Source of the DNA: Stenotrophomonas rhizophila
GTDB lineage: Bacteria; Pseudomonadota; Gammaproteobacteria; Xanthomonadales; Xanthomonadaceae
Direction: 5' to 3'
DNA length: 64,000 nt
Assembly (NCBI RefSeq): GCF_001704155.1
Contig: NZ_CP016294.1
Location: 3,903,501-3,967,500, forward strand
The notes under the pieces were generated by a model. That model was not told where the DNA came from and made no database searches. It saw nothing but the letters and a program-made list of their open reading frames with translations. A program made the position numbers and the translations under genes. Below, piece after piece: positions 48,567 to 59,977 of this stretch. Within the stretch, counting starts at the first letter, position 1, and each line of letters begins with the position of its first letter.

Positions 48567-48845
48567 ATGAACGCCACTGCCCCGCAAGTCCCCAACCACC
48601 TGGTCTGGGCCATCCTGACCACCCTGTTCTGCTGCCTGCCGGCCGGCATCGTCTCGATCGTGTATGCCGCCCAGGTCAATGGCAAGCTGGCCTCGGGTGA
48701 CATCGCCGGCGCGCAGGAATCGTCGAACAACGCCAAGAAGTGGGCCATGTGGTCGGCCATCATCGGCGTCGTGGCCATCGTGCTCTACATCATCCTGGTG
48801 GTGGTGATGGGCGTCGGCGGCGCAATGAGCGGCGGCAACTACTGA
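48567..48845 (+). CDS. CD225/dispanin-family membrane protein 2
   Basis: 92 aa, with 'VPNHLVWAILTTLFCCLPAG' almost identical to the preceding paralogue, then 'IVSIVYAAQVNGKLASGDIAGA' and a second helix (WAMWSAIIGVVAIVLYIILVVV). GGAG 8 nt upstream. Tandem duplication with the previous gene is evident, including the same YAAQV-x-G loop. Confidence 0.85.
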   Translation: MNATAPQVPNHLVWAILTTLFCCLPAGIVSIVYAAQVNGKLASGDIAGAQESSNNAKKWAMWSAIIGVVAIVLYIILVVVMGVGGAMSGGNY

Positions 48846-48909
48846 TCGCCCCCTGGACGGCCCGGTCCGGCGCCCGCGCAGGGTGCCCGGCTCGGGCCGT
48901 TCTGCCGTC

Positions 48910-49329
48910 ATGAGCCTGCCTTCCCGTTCCACCCTGTCGCGCTGGGCGCCGCTGGCCGTCACGGCCGGGCTGGCCGTGGGCGCAACCGTAGTGCTGCGTC
49001 ATGTCAGCCCGTATGCCGGGAATAGTCGGCTGCCGGGTTGCCCGCTGTATGCGTTGACCGGGTTGTACTGTCCCGGCTGTGGCAGCACCCGCTGCCTGTA
49101 TTCGCTGGTCCACTTCGACTGGTCCGGCGCGATGGCGATGAATCCGCTGCTGGTGATCTCGCTGCCATTCCTGCTGTTGATGCTGCTCAACAACGCAGGC
49201 GTGCGCATGCGCGCACTGGACCCGCTGATGCGGGTGCTGGCCAATCCCACCTTCTGGCTGGTGCTGCTGGTCGGCTATGCAGTGCTGCGCAACCTGCCAT
49301 GGATGCCGTTCGCGCTGTTGGCGCCCTAG
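48910..49329 (+). CDS. DUF2752 membrane protein
   Basis: A 139-aa protein with the DUF2752 core 'CPLYALTGLYCPGCGSTRCLYSLVHFDW' (split in two): paired Cys (CP...CPGCG) that may bind metal or form a disulfide, followed by two membrane helices. The family is often found beside CD225 genes, as here. Function unknown. Confidence 0.85.
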   Translation: MSLPSRSTLSRWAPLAVTAGLAVGATVVLRHVSPYAGNSRLPGCPLYALTGLYCPGCGSTRCLYSLVHFDWSGAMAMNPLLVISLPFLLLMLLNNAGVRMRALDPLMRVLANPTFWLVLLVGYAVLRNLPWMPFALLAP

Positions 49330-50219
49330 GTCACCCAACCGGCGATGACCAGCAACGCAAGCGCTGCCATCCACAACAACAGCATGCGCCAGACCAGGCT
49401 CATCGCATCGCGCAGCTCCGGCAGGCGGCGCCACACCGGCACCATGCCCGCGTCGCTGTAATCGTGCGCGTCTTCGCGCAGTTCGGCACTGACACTGGCA
49501 CGCGCCACGGCGCCCAGAAAATCGGTGGACGCGGCCCAACTATTGCCGTGCGCCTCGCGCCAGACCTTGAAGGCCGTGTCGAAGTTGCCCACCAGCGCCA
49601 TCGACAGCGACATCAGCTGCGCCACCGGCCACTCCAGCCACGACAGCACCTGGCGTGCGCCGACCACCGTCTCCACGTCGGCCAACGAGCGCATCGGCCC
49701 CACCGCCAGCAGCGCGAGCAGGCGGTACGCCAGCGCGCCTACAGGGCCCAGCAGCAGGAACCAAAACAGCACCGCGAACCAGCGCCGCAGTGCGTTGAGT
49801 ACGGTGGCTTCCACCAGCGAGGGCACGTCCTCGTGCAGGCTGCCGCCGGCGGACTGCAGCTGGCCGATAGCCGAATGCCGGGCGGGCGCGTCATCGGCGT
49901 CGATCACCGCTTCCACGTCACGGTCCAGGTCGCGCGGACCCCAGCACATCACCAGCGTGGCGATGCCCAGCAGCAGCGACGGCAACCCGAACAGACGGTC
50001 ATGCAGCGCCCATTGCAGCAGGGCCAGCACCAGCACGAACGGAACCACCGCCACCAGCCAGCCGTGGCGCCCACGCCAGAAGCCGGTTTCGGCCGCGTGA
50101 GCGTCCAGCCACTGCAGCCAGCGCCGGTACCAGCCGAATCGACGCAGCGCCACGGCCGCGGCAGGCGCGACATGGCCCAGGGCCAAGGCGACCAGTACTG
50201 CGACCAGGGTGGTGAACAT
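49326..50219 (-). CDS. ampE: AmpE-like signalling modulator
   Basis: A 297-aa inner-membrane protein with four predicted helices and an internal cytoplasmic segment containing 'GPRDLDRDVEAVIDA'. This matches the AmpE/CobD-like family implicated in modulating AmpD-dependent beta-lactamase induction. ampD is not visible here. The gene overlaps the end of the plus-strand DUF2752 gene by 4 bp. Start MFTTLVAV preferred over an upstream extension. Confidence 0.75.
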   Translation of the reverse strand: MFTTLVAVLVALALGHVAPAAAVALRRFGWYRRWLQWLDAHAAETGFWRGRHGWLVAVVPFVLVLALLQWALHDRLFGLPSLLLGIATLVMCWGPRDLDRDVEAVIDADDAPARHSAIGQLQSAGGSLHEDVPSLVEATVLNALRRWFAVLFWFLLLGPVGALAYRLLALLAVGPMRSLADVETVVGARQVLSWLEWPVAQLMSLSMALVGNFDTAFKVWREAHGNSWAASTDFLGAVARASVSAELREDAHDYSDAGMVPVWRRLPELRDAMSLVWRMLLLWMAALALLVIAGWVT

Positions 50220-50332
50220 GGCGGCCTCCGTTCGGTTTCTGGGCGCTACTATGCCTTGGGACCCGGCAATTCCCCGGGTCACAGGTAATGTATGCCGCCC
50301 CGTGTTCAGGCAGCGGCAACGTGGTGCCCGGC

Positions 50333-51238
50333 TCAGCTCACCTGGCTGCGGTACCAGTGCTCGATCAGGCTGCGTGATATCGAGATCGGCGGCGACAGGC
50401 GGATGCCCACCCCATCGTCCTCGATGTCACGGGCCAGCGCCGCGCCCACTTCCTCGGCAGTGAACCAGCGCGCGTCTTCCAGCTCGCCATCCACGGTGGG
50501 CACGTCGTCTTCGGCCGTAGCGCTGAAGCCGAGCATCAGCGCGCCCGGGAACGGCCATGGCTGCGTACCGAGGTAGCGACAGCTGCGCACCCGTACTTTG
50601 CTTTCCTCAAAAACCTCGCGGACCACGGTCTGTTCCAGCGACTCGCCGGGCTCCACGAACCCGGCCAGCACCGAGTAACGGCGCGGGGCCCAGTTGGCCT
50701 GGCGGCCGAGCAGCAGGCGCCCGTTGCTTTCCACCGCCACGATCACCGCCGGGTCCACGCGCGGGTAGTGTTCGGTGCTGCACGCGACGCAGCGGCCGAT
50801 GAAGCCACCCCGGGTGAAGGCCACGGCGCCGCCGCACACGCCGCAGAAGCGGGTGCGGGACTGCCAGTACGACATGCCGCGGGCATAACAGAAGGCGCTG
50901 GCATCGGCGGCCGACCAGGTGGTGGCCGATTCGCGCAGGTCCACGCGCTGGGGCGCCGGGATATCGACGGCGGCCGATTCGACCGAGAACCACGCCTGCT
51001 CGCCGCGCAGGCCGAGGAAGATGGCCGTGCCGGGGCCGCCCCCGACCTGGGCGCCGGTCAGCGCCAGCGGCTGGCCGTCGTCACCGGCCAGCGCGCGGCC
51101 ATCGGGATCCAGCACCAGCACGTGCGCCTTCGGCCACAGCCGCAACAACGCATCGGCGTCGTCGCGCAGGGTATCGGCGCGTTCAAGGGGGTCGGTGGTG
51201 AAAGCAAAACCGGCAAGCGGCAAAGAGACATTGGACAT
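50333..51238 (-). CDS. nudC: NAD(+) diphosphatase / NAD-RNA decapping Nudix hydrolase
   Basis: A 301-aa NudC. A zinc ribbon with four Cys (FCGVCG...GRCVACSTEHYPR) is followed by the Nudix box GFVEPGESLEQTVVREVFEES and the NudC-specific QPWPFP segment. It hydrolyses NAD(H) and removes NAD caps from RNA. Length and motif order are normal. Confidence 0.95.
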   Translation of the reverse strand: MSNVSLPLAGFAFTTDPLERADTLRDDADALLRLWPKAHVLVLDPDGRALAGDDGQPLALTGAQVGGGPGTAIFLGLRGEQAWFSVESAAVDIPAPQRVDLRESATTWSAADASAFCYARGMSYWQSRTRFCGVCGGAVAFTRGGFIGRCVACSTEHYPRVDPAVIVAVESNGRLLLGRQANWAPRRYSVLAGFVEPGESLEQTVVREVFEESKVRVRSCRYLGTQPWPFPGALMLGFSATAEDDVPTVDGELEDARWFTAEEVGAALARDIEDDGVGIRLSPPISISRSLIEHWYRSQVS

Positions 51239-51301
51239 CCCTGAAGCCTGCCGCGATTCAACCGGAACAGCAAGCGGTGCCGTGCCGCACCGCCATGGCG
51301 A

Positions 51302-51697
51302 TCACATGCTGAAACTGCTGCCGCAGCCGCAGGTGGTCTTCGCGTTCGGATTGCGGATCACGAACTGCGCGCCGGTCAGGCTTTCGGTGTAATCCACTTC
51401 GGCGCCCATCAGGTACTGCAGGCTGAGCGGATCGACCAGCAGGGTGACGCCGTTGGTGTCCACGGCCAGGTCATCCTCGGCGCGGTTCTCGTCGAACTCG
51501 AAGCCGTACTGGAAGCCGGAACAGCCACCGCCCTGGATGTAGACGCGCAGGGCCAATGCATCGCTGGCCTCGTCCTGGATCAGTTCCTTGACCTTGGCCG
51601 CGGCGGCTTCGGTGAAGTTCAGGGGACGGTCCAGCGACTGGTAATTCGGCGCAGCGGCGGGGGTGGGGGCGCCGGGCAGGGAAACTAGCGTGCTCAT
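51302..51697 (-). CDS. erpA: Iron-sulfur cluster insertion protein ErpA
   Basis: A 131-aa A-type carrier. The three cluster-binding Cys are present in [11 protein letters not shown] and TTCGCGSSF. The ErpA-like N-terminal extension (about 20 residues) precedes '[15 protein letters not shown]'. It delivers Fe-S clusters to apo-enzymes. Start MSTLVSLPG chosen; the longer frame is unsupported. Followed on the same strand upstream by a bactofilin gene. Confidence 0.95.
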   Translation of the reverse strand: MSTLVSLPGAPTPAAAPNYQSLDRPLNFTEAAAAKVKELIQDEASDALALRVYIQGGGCSGFQYGFEFDENRAEDDLAVDTNGVTLLVDPLSLQYLMGAEVDYTESLTGAQFVIRNPNAKTTCGCGSSFSM

Positions 51698-51743
51698 GCA
51701 CCCAGCATGGGGGTGCATGGGCACGCTTTCAAGCACCGGCCGT

Positions 51744-52208
51744 TCAGGCCATGGCATCGGCCAGCTTCCTGCGCGCGTTGCCGTCCTTGCCATCCTTGCG
51801 GTCGGCACTGTCGTCGGCCGGCGGCGGCAGCGCCATCTGGGCGCCACCATGGATGAGACGGCCGGTCAGCTGGGCGCCTGCGTTCATTTCCACCACCTGG
51901 TAGTGGACATTGCCGGTGACCCGGGCGCTGGGGGTCAGCTCGACCCGCTCGCTGGCATGCACGTCGCCATCCAGGCGGCCACTGAGCACCACCACGTGGG
52001 CGCGGATCTCGCCTTCGATGCTGCCCTGCTCGGCCAGCGTGAGGGTGGCCGTGGTCGCGCCTTCCTGGGCGATCACCTTGCCCAGGATGGTGCCTTCCAC
52101 ATACAGGCCACCGCTGAATTCCACGTCTCCCCGGATCACCACCTGCGCGCCGATCAGCGCGTCCACGACCAGATGCCCGTCGCGGTTGGATTTGTTGCTG
52201 CCAAACAT
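51744..52208 (-). CDS. Bactofilin-family cytoskeletal protein
   Basis: A 154-aa bactofilin (DUF583). A central beta-helix region (about residues 15-115) with repeating 'V..G.V...G.I.G.V.A...' turns is flanked by a short basic N-terminus and an Asp/Lys-rich tail. It polymerises without nucleotide and anchors peptidoglycan-modifying enzymes in other bacteria. It lies 4 bp after a membrane protein gene with a coiled coil, which may tether it. Confidence 0.88.
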   Translation of the reverse strand: MFGSNKSNRDGHLVVDALIGAQVVIRGDVEFSGGLYVEGTILGKVIAQEGATTATLTLAEQGSIEGEIRAHVVVLSGRLDGDVHASERVELTPSARVTGNVHYQVVEMNAGAQLTGRLIHGGAQMALPPPADDSADRKDGKDGNARRKLADAMA

Positions 52209-52212
52209 GGGC

Positions 52213-52965
52213 TTACTCCCCTTCTTTTGCCGTTGCTGCAGCCGGTGCTCCGGACTGCTTCCAGTCGAATACCTGGGTGGCGCCCCCTGCGCCGCTTCCC
52301 AGCGTGACCCGCACACGTTGCGGGGTGAAGTCCTTGGGCAACATGACGCTGCCGGTGAGCTGCTGGAAGTACCGGAAGGAATACTCCTGGCCCGGCACCT
52401 TGGTGCGCTGGTGCAGCTCGTCCCAGCTGACCGAGGTCAACTTGCCGTCCTTGACGCCTTCAACCGTAAACCGCATCTGGCCCTGGCTGATCGCGCCACG
52501 GTTGAGGTTCTGGGTCAGCACTACGGCGTACTGCCAGGTGCCCGCCGTTTCCGGCGAAAATTCAATGGAATGGGTGTTCAGGCCCTTGCGCTGGCTGGTG
52601 GACCCGACCAGGCGTTCGTAGAAGGCCACGTCGGCACGCAGGCCGGCGATTTCCTCGTCGCGCTCGCCCAGCGAGGTCTGCACCTCGTTGTTGGCCGCGC
52701 GGCTGATCCGGTCCGACGCCTGCAGGGTGGCCTGGGTCTGCTGCAGTTCCACCACCTGCTTCTGCAGCGTTTCGGCACGCGCTTGGGCGGCGTCCAGCTG
52801 GCGGCCGGCGTCACCGCCGGGGCCGGCGGTCCAGCGCCCCAGCAGCGCGGCCAGGACCAGGCTGGCCAGCCAGATGCCGGCCAGGATCAGCAGCCGGCGG
52901 CGATCGGGCGCCACCGGGGTTCCGGGGCGGCGGATCTGGATGCGGGAAGGTGTCGGGTTGTTCAT
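52213..52965 (-). CDS. DUF6776-like membrane protein, bactofilin partner
   Basis: A 250-aa protein with an N-terminal transmembrane helix (about 24-44, LLILAGIWLASLVLAALLG), a coiled coil (about 55-105, many Gln/Glu/Ala heptads) and a beta-rich periplasmic domain (about 110-240). This fits the DUF6776 family frequently placed beside bactofilin genes. The spacing of 4 bp indicates an operon. It probably links the bactofilin filament to the envelope (inferred). Confidence 0.78.
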   Translation of the reverse strand: MNNPTPSRIQIRRPGTPVAPDRRRLLILAGIWLASLVLAALLGRWTAGPGGDAGRQLDAAQARAETLQKQVVELQQTQATLQASDRISRAANNEVQTSLGERDEEIAGLRADVAFYERLVGSTSQRKGLNTHSIEFSPETAGTWQYAVVLTQNLNRGAISQGQMRFTVEGVKDGKLTSVSWDELHQRTKVPGQEYSFRYFQQLTGSVMLPKDFTPQRVRVTLGSGAGGATQVFDWKQSGAPAAATAKEGE

Positions 52966-53147
52966 GGCGAATACGGCGGCACCGCAGCTTGGGCGATACC
53001 GACACGGCCCCTGTCGGGAAGAGCGACTGCTTAGTGTAAGTCAGGGTTGGCACATTTTTCGCCCCTGACCCCCTGCGGGGCAGTAGCGTTCAGGGACGTC
53101 ATCCCCGATAGTGTGGGCCTGTGCACACTTTCGCCGGAGCGCCTGCC

Positions 53148-53771
53148 ATGACCGAGGCCCACCTGTTCGTGATCGGCATCCTGCTGGCCTGGCTGGCCGG
53201 CATCCGCGTGTACCTCACGGTGTTCGGGGTGGGCCTGGCCGGCATGCTGGGCTGGGTCGAGCTGCCGCCGGCGCTGCAGGCGACCGAGTCCTGGTGGGTG
53301 CTGGGCACCTCGGCCGCGCTGGCCATCACCGAATTCTTCGCCGACAAGATCCCCGGGGTGGACTCGGCCTGGGACCTGGTGCAGACCCTGGCCCGGGTAC
53401 CGGCGGGTGCCTTCCTGGCTGCAGCCACGCTCTCGCCCACGGGCGAACTCAGCACCACGGCGCTGGCCGCAGGTGCCGGCGTGGCCCTGGCCAGCCATGG
53501 CCTGAAATCGGGTACCCGCGCCCTGCTCAATACCTCGCCCGAACCGGCCAGCAACTGGGTCGCCTCGGCCGCGGAAGACACGGTGGTGGTGGGCGGCCTG
53601 GCATTGGCGCTGGCGCACCCGTGGCTGGCATTGATCGTCGTGGTGGCCTGCAGCCTGGTGGGCGCGCTGGTGGTCTGGCTGGTCTGGCGCACCCTTTGGA
53701 AGGGCATGCGCTGGCTGTTGCGGCAACCGGCGGGCAAGCCCGGGGCACTGGCCGACCGCGATGCCGCATAA
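53148..53771 (+). CDS. DUF4126 membrane protein
   Basis: A 207-aa protein with about five hydrophobic segments. 'GIRVYLTVFGVGL' and 'FFADKIPGVDSAWDLVQTLARVPAGAFLAA' match the DUF4126 family. Function unknown. It precedes the response regulator by 24 bp on the same strand and may be cotranscribed with the c-di-GMP-type signalling pair. Start MTEAHLF preferred. Confidence 0.82.
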   Translation: MTEAHLFVIGILLAWLAGIRVYLTVFGVGLAGMLGWVELPPALQATESWWVLGTSAALAITEFFADKIPGVDSAWDLVQTLARVPAGAFLAAATLSPTGELSTTALAAGAGVALASHGLKSGTRALLNTSPEPASNWVASAAEDTVVVGGLALALAHPWLALIVVVACSLVGALVVWLVWRTLWKGMRWLLRQPAGKPGALADRDAA

Positions 53772-53795
53772 TCGCGCCGCAGACTGGGAGTACTG

Positions 53796-55673
53796 ATGGC
53801 CGTCCAAGACAACGCTGTTGCATCCACCCGCGCCACCCGCGCCGAAACCCCGCCCGCCGATCATTGGCAGCGCTGGGCCAGCGCCGACGCGCCCGCCGTG
53901 GCGCCCGCGCCCAGCAACGTGGTGCCGCTCAACGCTGCCGCCGCCGCTGCCGTGTCCACCCCGCCGGTGCTGCCGCCATCGCAGTGGCAGCAGGACGATG
54001 CCACTACGCCACCGCTGGGCAGCGAGGCGCCCTACCGTGTGCTGATCGTCGAAGACGACCGCTCGCAGGCCCTGTTCGCACAGAGCGTGCTGCATGGCGC
54101 CGGCATGGAAGCGATCGTGCACAGCGACGCCGAAGGCGTGCAGCAGGTGATCAACGAACAGCGCCCGGACCTGATCCTGATGGACCTGCACCTGCCGGGC
54201 CTGGATGGCATGCGCCTGACCGCGCTGATCCGCCAGCAGCCCGGCCAGCAGCTGCTGCCGATCGTATTCCTCAGCGGCGACCCGGACCCGGAGCGCCAGT
54301 TCGAAGTGCTCGACAGCGGCGCCGACGATTTCCTCAGCAAGCCGATCCGCCCGCGCCACCTGATTGCCGCCGTCTCCAACCGCATCCGCCGCGCCCGCGC
54401 GCAGGCGGCGCTGCAGCCGGGTGCGCAGGGCGCGCCGGCCATGAACAACCCGGAGACCGGCCTGCCGACCCGCCACCACGTGATGCATCAGCTCGGCGCG
54501 GCGCTGGCGCACGGCGAGCATGGCGGCCTGTTTTTCATCGAGGTGGCCAGCGCACTGGGGCTGCGCGAACGCTACGGCTATGCCGCGTTCGAACGGCTGA
54601 TGGTGCAGGCCGCGCAGCGGCTGGCCGACAACGCACACCCGCACCTGCTGGCGCGCCTGAACGACAACAGCTTCCTCGTCGTGGCGCGTGGCCTGGACGA
54701 GGAATCACTGGACGCGATGGCGCACCAGCTGCGCGATGAACTGTCCGCGCGCTCGTTCGTGATCCGCGATGAGGAATCGGTGCACCTGCGCGGCGTGGTC
54801 GGGCATGCACAACTCTCCGGTGGCTTTGGCGATGCCGGCACGGCGCTGGAAGCGGTGGAGCGCACCACGCTGCAGGCGCGGCTGCTGCCCTCCGGCGTGG
54901 CCGCGCACGTGCGGCGCGAGGACATCGCCGCGCAGGAACACCTGGCCATGCTCGAAGGCCAGCTGGAACCGGCCTACCAGCCGATCGTGGCGGTGGCCGG
55001 TGGCAATACCGCCCAGTACCAGGTGCTGCTGCGCCTGCGCCAGGCCGATGGCAGCGTACTCAACGCGGGCCAGGTGATCCCCGCTGCGGAAGCGGCCGGT
55101 CGCATCGCCGACCTCGACCAGCAGGTGCTGGACCATGCGCTGGGCCTGCTCGATCTGTACCGGCACGCCACCCAGCCACTGAGCCTGTTCGTGTCGCAGT
55201 CGCTGCGCACCCTGGCCCGCGATGCTTTCGCCGACTGGTTGCTGGAAACGCTGCAGCAGCGTGGACTGCCGGGCAGCGCGCTGGTCATTGACGTGCGCCT
55301 GCCCGACGCACTGATCCACACCGTCACCCTGCAGCAGTTCTGCTCGCGCATGAGCGCGGCCGGGGTGCGCTTCTGCCTGAGCCAGTTCGAGCCCAGCGGT
55401 GAAGCCAATGCCCTGCTTGGCCAGCTGCCGCTGGCATTCGTGCGCATGGCCGCCCGTTTCTCGAGCAGCCATGCCAACCAGCAGACCCGCGATGAACTGC
55501 GTGGCGCGATCGATGCCGCGCACCGTGCCGGGGCACAGATCATCGGCCAGCAGATCGAAGACCCGCAGGCCGCAGCGGCGATGTGGATGGGCGGGGTCGA
55601 TTTCATCCAGGGCAACATGGTGCAGTCGGCCGGGAGCGAGCTGAACTTCGACTTCCACACCGCGGTGCTCTGA
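53796..55673 (+). CDS. Response regulator with degenerate GGDEF and EAL domains
   Basis: A 625-aa protein. A disordered N-terminal 75 residues precede the receiver (about 78-195; acceptor Asp130 in LILMDLHLPGLDG, switch Lys in LSKPI). A GGDEF-like domain follows (about 220-365), where NDNSF (289-293) replaces GGDEF, so it is not a cyclase. An EAL-like domain (about 380-620) has YQVLLRL in place of EALLR, so catalysis is doubtful though c-di-GMP binding is possible. The layout recalls FimX/Filp-type effectors of type IV pili in Xanthomonas. GGGAG lies 7 nt before the ATG. The hybrid kinase begins 2 bp after the stop. Confidence 0.88.
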   Translation: MAVQDNAVASTRATRAETPPADHWQRWASADAPAVAPAPSNVVPLNAAAAAAVSTPPVLPPSQWQQDDATTPPLGSEAPYRVLIVEDDRSQALFAQSVLHGAGMEAIVHSDAEGVQQVINEQRPDLILMDLHLPGLDGMRLTALIRQQPGQQLLPIVFLSGDPDPERQFEVLDSGADDFLSKPIRPRHLIAAVSNRIRRARAQAALQPGAQGAPAMNNPETGLPTRHHVMHQLGAALAHGEHGGLFFIEVASALGLRERYGYAAFERLMVQAAQRLADNAHPHLLARLNDNSFLVVARGLDEESLDAMAHQLRDELSARSFVIRDEESVHLRGVVGHAQLSGGFGDAGTALEAVERTTLQARLLPSGVAAHVRREDIAAQEHLAMLEGQLEPAYQPIVAVAGGNTAQYQVLLRLRQADGSVLNAGQVIPAAEAAGRIADLDQQVLDHALGLLDLYRHATQPLSLFVSQSLRTLARDAFADWLLETLQQRGLPGSALVIDVRLPDALIHTVTLQQFCSRMSAAGVRFCLSQFEPSGEANALLGQLPLAFVRMAARFSSSHANQQTRDELRGAIDAAHRAGAQIIGQQIEDPQAAAAMWMGGVDFIQGNMVQSAGSELNFDFHTAVL

Positions 55674-55675
55674 GC

Positions 55676-57982
<2,307 letters not shown>

Positions 57983-57983
57983 A

Positions 57984-58454
57984 TCAGTCTTCCAGTTTGG
58001 TGAGCAGGTAGTTCGGCTCGCCGATGCGCTCGATCAGTTCCAGCTGGGTTTCCAGCCAGTCGATATGCTCTTCCTCGTTGTCGAGGATCTTCACGAACAG
58101 CTGGCGGCTGACGTAATCGCCGACCGAATCGGCATAAGCCACCGCTTCGCGCAGGGTGACGGTGCCTTCGCGCTCCAGCGCCAGGTCGCACTGCAGGATC
58201 TCGGTGGGGTTTTCGCCGATGCGCAGCTTGCCCAGCGCCTGGAAGTTCGGCAGGCCTTCAAGGAACAGGATGCGATCGGAGAGCACGTCAGCGTGCTTCA
58301 TCTCCTCGATCGATTCCTTGTATTCGTGGTCGGCCAGTTCCTTCAGACCCCAGTTCTTCAGCATCTTGGCATGCAGGAAGTACTGGTTGATTGCGGTCAG
58401 CTCGTTGTAGAGGACCTTGTTGAGGAATTCGATGACCTTCGTGTCGCCTTTCAT
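57984..58454 (-). CDS. bfr: Bacterioferritin
   Basis: A 156-aa iron-storage protein. E. coli numbering is preserved: ferroxidase ligands Glu18, Glu51, His54, with Met52 as haem ligand in 'EEMKHAD'; [12 protein letters not shown] and [14 protein letters not shown] carry the remaining ligands. The start [10 protein letters not shown] is typical. It is followed upstream on the same strand by bfd. Confidence 0.97.
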   Translation of the reverse strand: MKGDTKVIEFLNKVLYNELTAINQYFLHAKMLKNWGLKELADHEYKESIEEMKHADVLSDRILFLEGLPNFQALGKLRIGENPTEILQCDLALEREGTVTLREAVAYADSVGDYVSRQLFVKILDNEEEHIDWLETQLELIERIGEPNYLLTKLED

Positions 58455-58538
58455 GAGCGTGCTCCTGCAGCGTGAAAACGCCGGCACTGTAACGCGTCCC
58501 CGCAGACGATGAGGGAACGCGAATCATGATCGATCGGT

Positions 58539-58748
58539 TTACGCGACCTGCGCCAACCCCAGGACAGGCAACGGCAGGTCGTGGGTGTTGCGGGCCTTGG
58601 CCAGCAGGTCGGCCGCCATGTCCAGGCAGGAACCGCAGGTAGCGCCGCAGCCGGTGCGCATGGTCAGCTCGGACACGCTGGCGACACCGCTCTGGGCGGC
58701 TTCGCGGATCTGGTGGTCGGTTACCCCGTTACAGATGCAGACGTACAC
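58539..58748 (-). CDS. bfd: Bacterioferritin-associated ferredoxin
   Basis: 69 aa with [2Fe-2S] ligands Cys4, Cys6, Cys38 and Cys41 (MYVCICNGVTD...CGATCGSC). It reduces bacterioferritin to release iron. Fur-like sites lie upstream, fitting induction under iron limitation. Its gap to bfr is 84 bp, so a separate bfr promoter is possible. Confidence 0.95.
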   Translation of the reverse strand: MYVCICNGVTDHQIREAAQSGVASVSELTMRTGCGATCGSCLDMAADLLAKARNTHDLPLPVLGLAQVA

Positions 58749-58800
58749 GTGCGGACTCGGCAGGCAGGCCCGGATCGGCCTGTGCGTATTCCAATCGAAA

Positions 58801-58838
58801 CGAGAATGGTTGTCAATTTCGTAACTGAATCATTCTCG
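58801..58838. promoter_or_regulatory. Putative Fur operator region upstream of bfd
   Basis: CGAGAATG (58801-58808) and CATTCTCG (58831-58838) form an inverted pair. Each belongs to a 13-mer resembling GAGAATnATTCTC: 58802-58814 on the plus strand and 58825-58837 on the minus strand, each with two mismatches. It lies 53-90 bp upstream of the bfd start, a fitting position for Fur repression. Confidence 0.6.
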
Positions 58839-58879
58839 ATACGGTTCAGCGTGCCCGTTCAGCCGGCCCGGCGCGGAGC

Positions 58880-58908
58880 AAAAAAAAAGACCGATCTTTC
58901 GATCGGTC
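58880..58908 (-). terminator. Rho-independent terminator of tRNA operon
   Basis: Minus strand: 8-bp perfect stem GACCGATC / GATCGGTC with a GAAA loop and a run of nine T, just downstream of tRNA-Gln. Confidence 0.93.
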
Positions 58909-58919
58909 TCTTTCGTATT

Positions 58920-58994
58920 TGGCTGCCCCGGATGGATTCGAACCACCGAATGCCTGAGTCAGAGTCAGGTGCCTTACCGCTTGGCGACGGGGCA
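58920..58994 (-). tRNA. tRNA-Gln (anticodon CTG)
   Basis: A 75-nt cloverleaf with acceptor stem TGCCCCG / CGGGGCA, discriminator G, encoded CCA, T-arm GGTTCGAATCC, and anticodon arm CCTGA-CTCTGAC-TCAGG giving anticodon CTG. The type is inferred from the anticodon. Second gene of a two-tRNA transcript. Confidence 0.95.
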
Positions 58995-59043
58995 AAACGT
59001 GCGTGCAATTGTTGCACTTTCTCACTGGAAAACCAAGCGGACT

Positions 59044-59120
59044 TGGTGGCTATGGGTGGACTCGAACCACCGACCCCAGCATTATGAGTGCTGTGCTCTA
59101 ACCGGCTGAGCTACATAGCC
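59044..59120 (-). tRNA. tRNA-Met (anticodon CAT, elongator)
   Basis: A 77-nt cloverleaf with acceptor GGCTATG / CATAGCC, discriminator A, encoded CCA and anticodon CAT. Strong resemblance to E. coli elongator tRNA-Met (GGCTACGTAGCTCAG-type start), including the seven-base acceptor pairing and GTTAGAGCAC, so it is neither the initiator nor the Ile2 species. Confidence 0.95.
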
Positions 59121-59134
59121 TTAGTGAGCCGGCA

Positions 59135-59163
59135 ATTCTGGACATGTAAACGGAATCTGTCAA
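59135..59163 (-). promoter_or_regulatory. Sigma-70 promoter of tRNA-Met/tRNA-Gln operon
   Basis: Minus strand: a perfect -35 TTGACA (59158-59163), 17-nt spacer, and -10 CAGAAT (59135-59140). Transcription should start about 8 nt before the tRNA-Met 5' end. Confidence 0.8.
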
Positions 59164-59241
59164 CACCTTTTCACCGCGCTTGTGAGTGGGCAGCGGGCGT
59201 GTCACAGTCCTGACCAGTAGATTTTTCTAGGAGTCCGCATC

Positions 59242-59877
59242 GTGATCGATCCGGACGGCTATCGACCGAACGTCGGCATCGTGCTGATGCGGCAGGACGG
59301 GCAGGTGTTCTGGGCACGACGTGTGCGCCGGGATGGCTGGCAGTTCCCGCAGGGTGGCATGAACACCGACGAGACGCCTGTCGAAGCCATGTATCGCGAG
59401 TTGCATGAAGAAACCGGGCTGTTGCCAGAGCACGTCGAAGTGCTGGGTGCGACACCGGGCTGGCTGCGCTATCGCCTGCCCGCCCGTGCCATCCGTCGCA
59501 ACGAGAAGCAGGTCTGCATCGGACAGAAGCAGGTCTGGTTCCTGCTGCGCCTGTCGGGCGACGAATCGCACGTGAAGCTGGACCATACCGACAGCCCCGA
59601 GTTCGACCAGTGGCGCTGGGTGGATTTCTGGTACCCGGTCGAACACGTGGTGATGTTCAAGCGCGGGGTCTATGCGCGGGCGCTGCGTCACTTGGCGCCA
59701 TTGGCCCGGGGCGTGGCCGGCACCGGCGTGGAGTCGATGCCCAAGTCCGCCCAGGAGGCCTGGATGCCGGGGCACGCGGCGGGCCATGACCGCCCGCGCA
59801 AGCGCGCGCCGGCACCCAAGCGCGGCGGCGGGTACTGGCCGCGCAGCAAGGCCAAGGGTGAGCCGGGGGCGGTGTAA
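59242..59877 (+). CDS. rppH: RNA pyrophosphohydrolase RppH
   Basis: A 211-aa Nudix enzyme that converts 5'-triphosphate mRNA ends to monophosphate, starting RNase E decay. The Nudix box [23 protein letters not shown] is intact, and '[21 protein letters not shown]' starts the fold. A basic C-terminal tail of about 45 residues (rich in Lys/Arg/Pro/Gly) makes it longer than E. coli RppH. GTG start with AGGAG upstream. Confidence 0.95.
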   Translation: MIDPDGYRPNVGIVLMRQDGQVFWARRVRRDGWQFPQGGMNTDETPVEAMYRELHEETGLLPEHVEVLGATPGWLRYRLPARAIRRNEKQVCIGQKQVWFLLRLSGDESHVKLDHTDSPEFDQWRWVDFWYPVEHVVMFKRGVYARALRHLAPLARGVAGTGVESMPKSAQEAWMPGHAAGHDRPRKRAPAPKRGGGYWPRSKAKGEPGAV

Positions 59878-59901
59878 CCGTAACCTGCCCCGCTGAAACG
59901 A

Positions 59902-59929
59902 CAAAAGCCCGGCCAAAGCCGGGCTTTTG
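59902..59929. terminator. Bidirectional terminator between rppH and rpsI
   Basis: A 12-bp stem CAAAAGCCCGGC / GCCGGGCTTTTG with a 4-nt loop between convergent genes. A/T arms on both sides allow termination in both directions. Confidence 0.92.
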
Positions 59930-59977
59930 CTTTCCTCCCAGCGGGATCCCAAAGGATCCCACGCCAGGCGCGATGGA

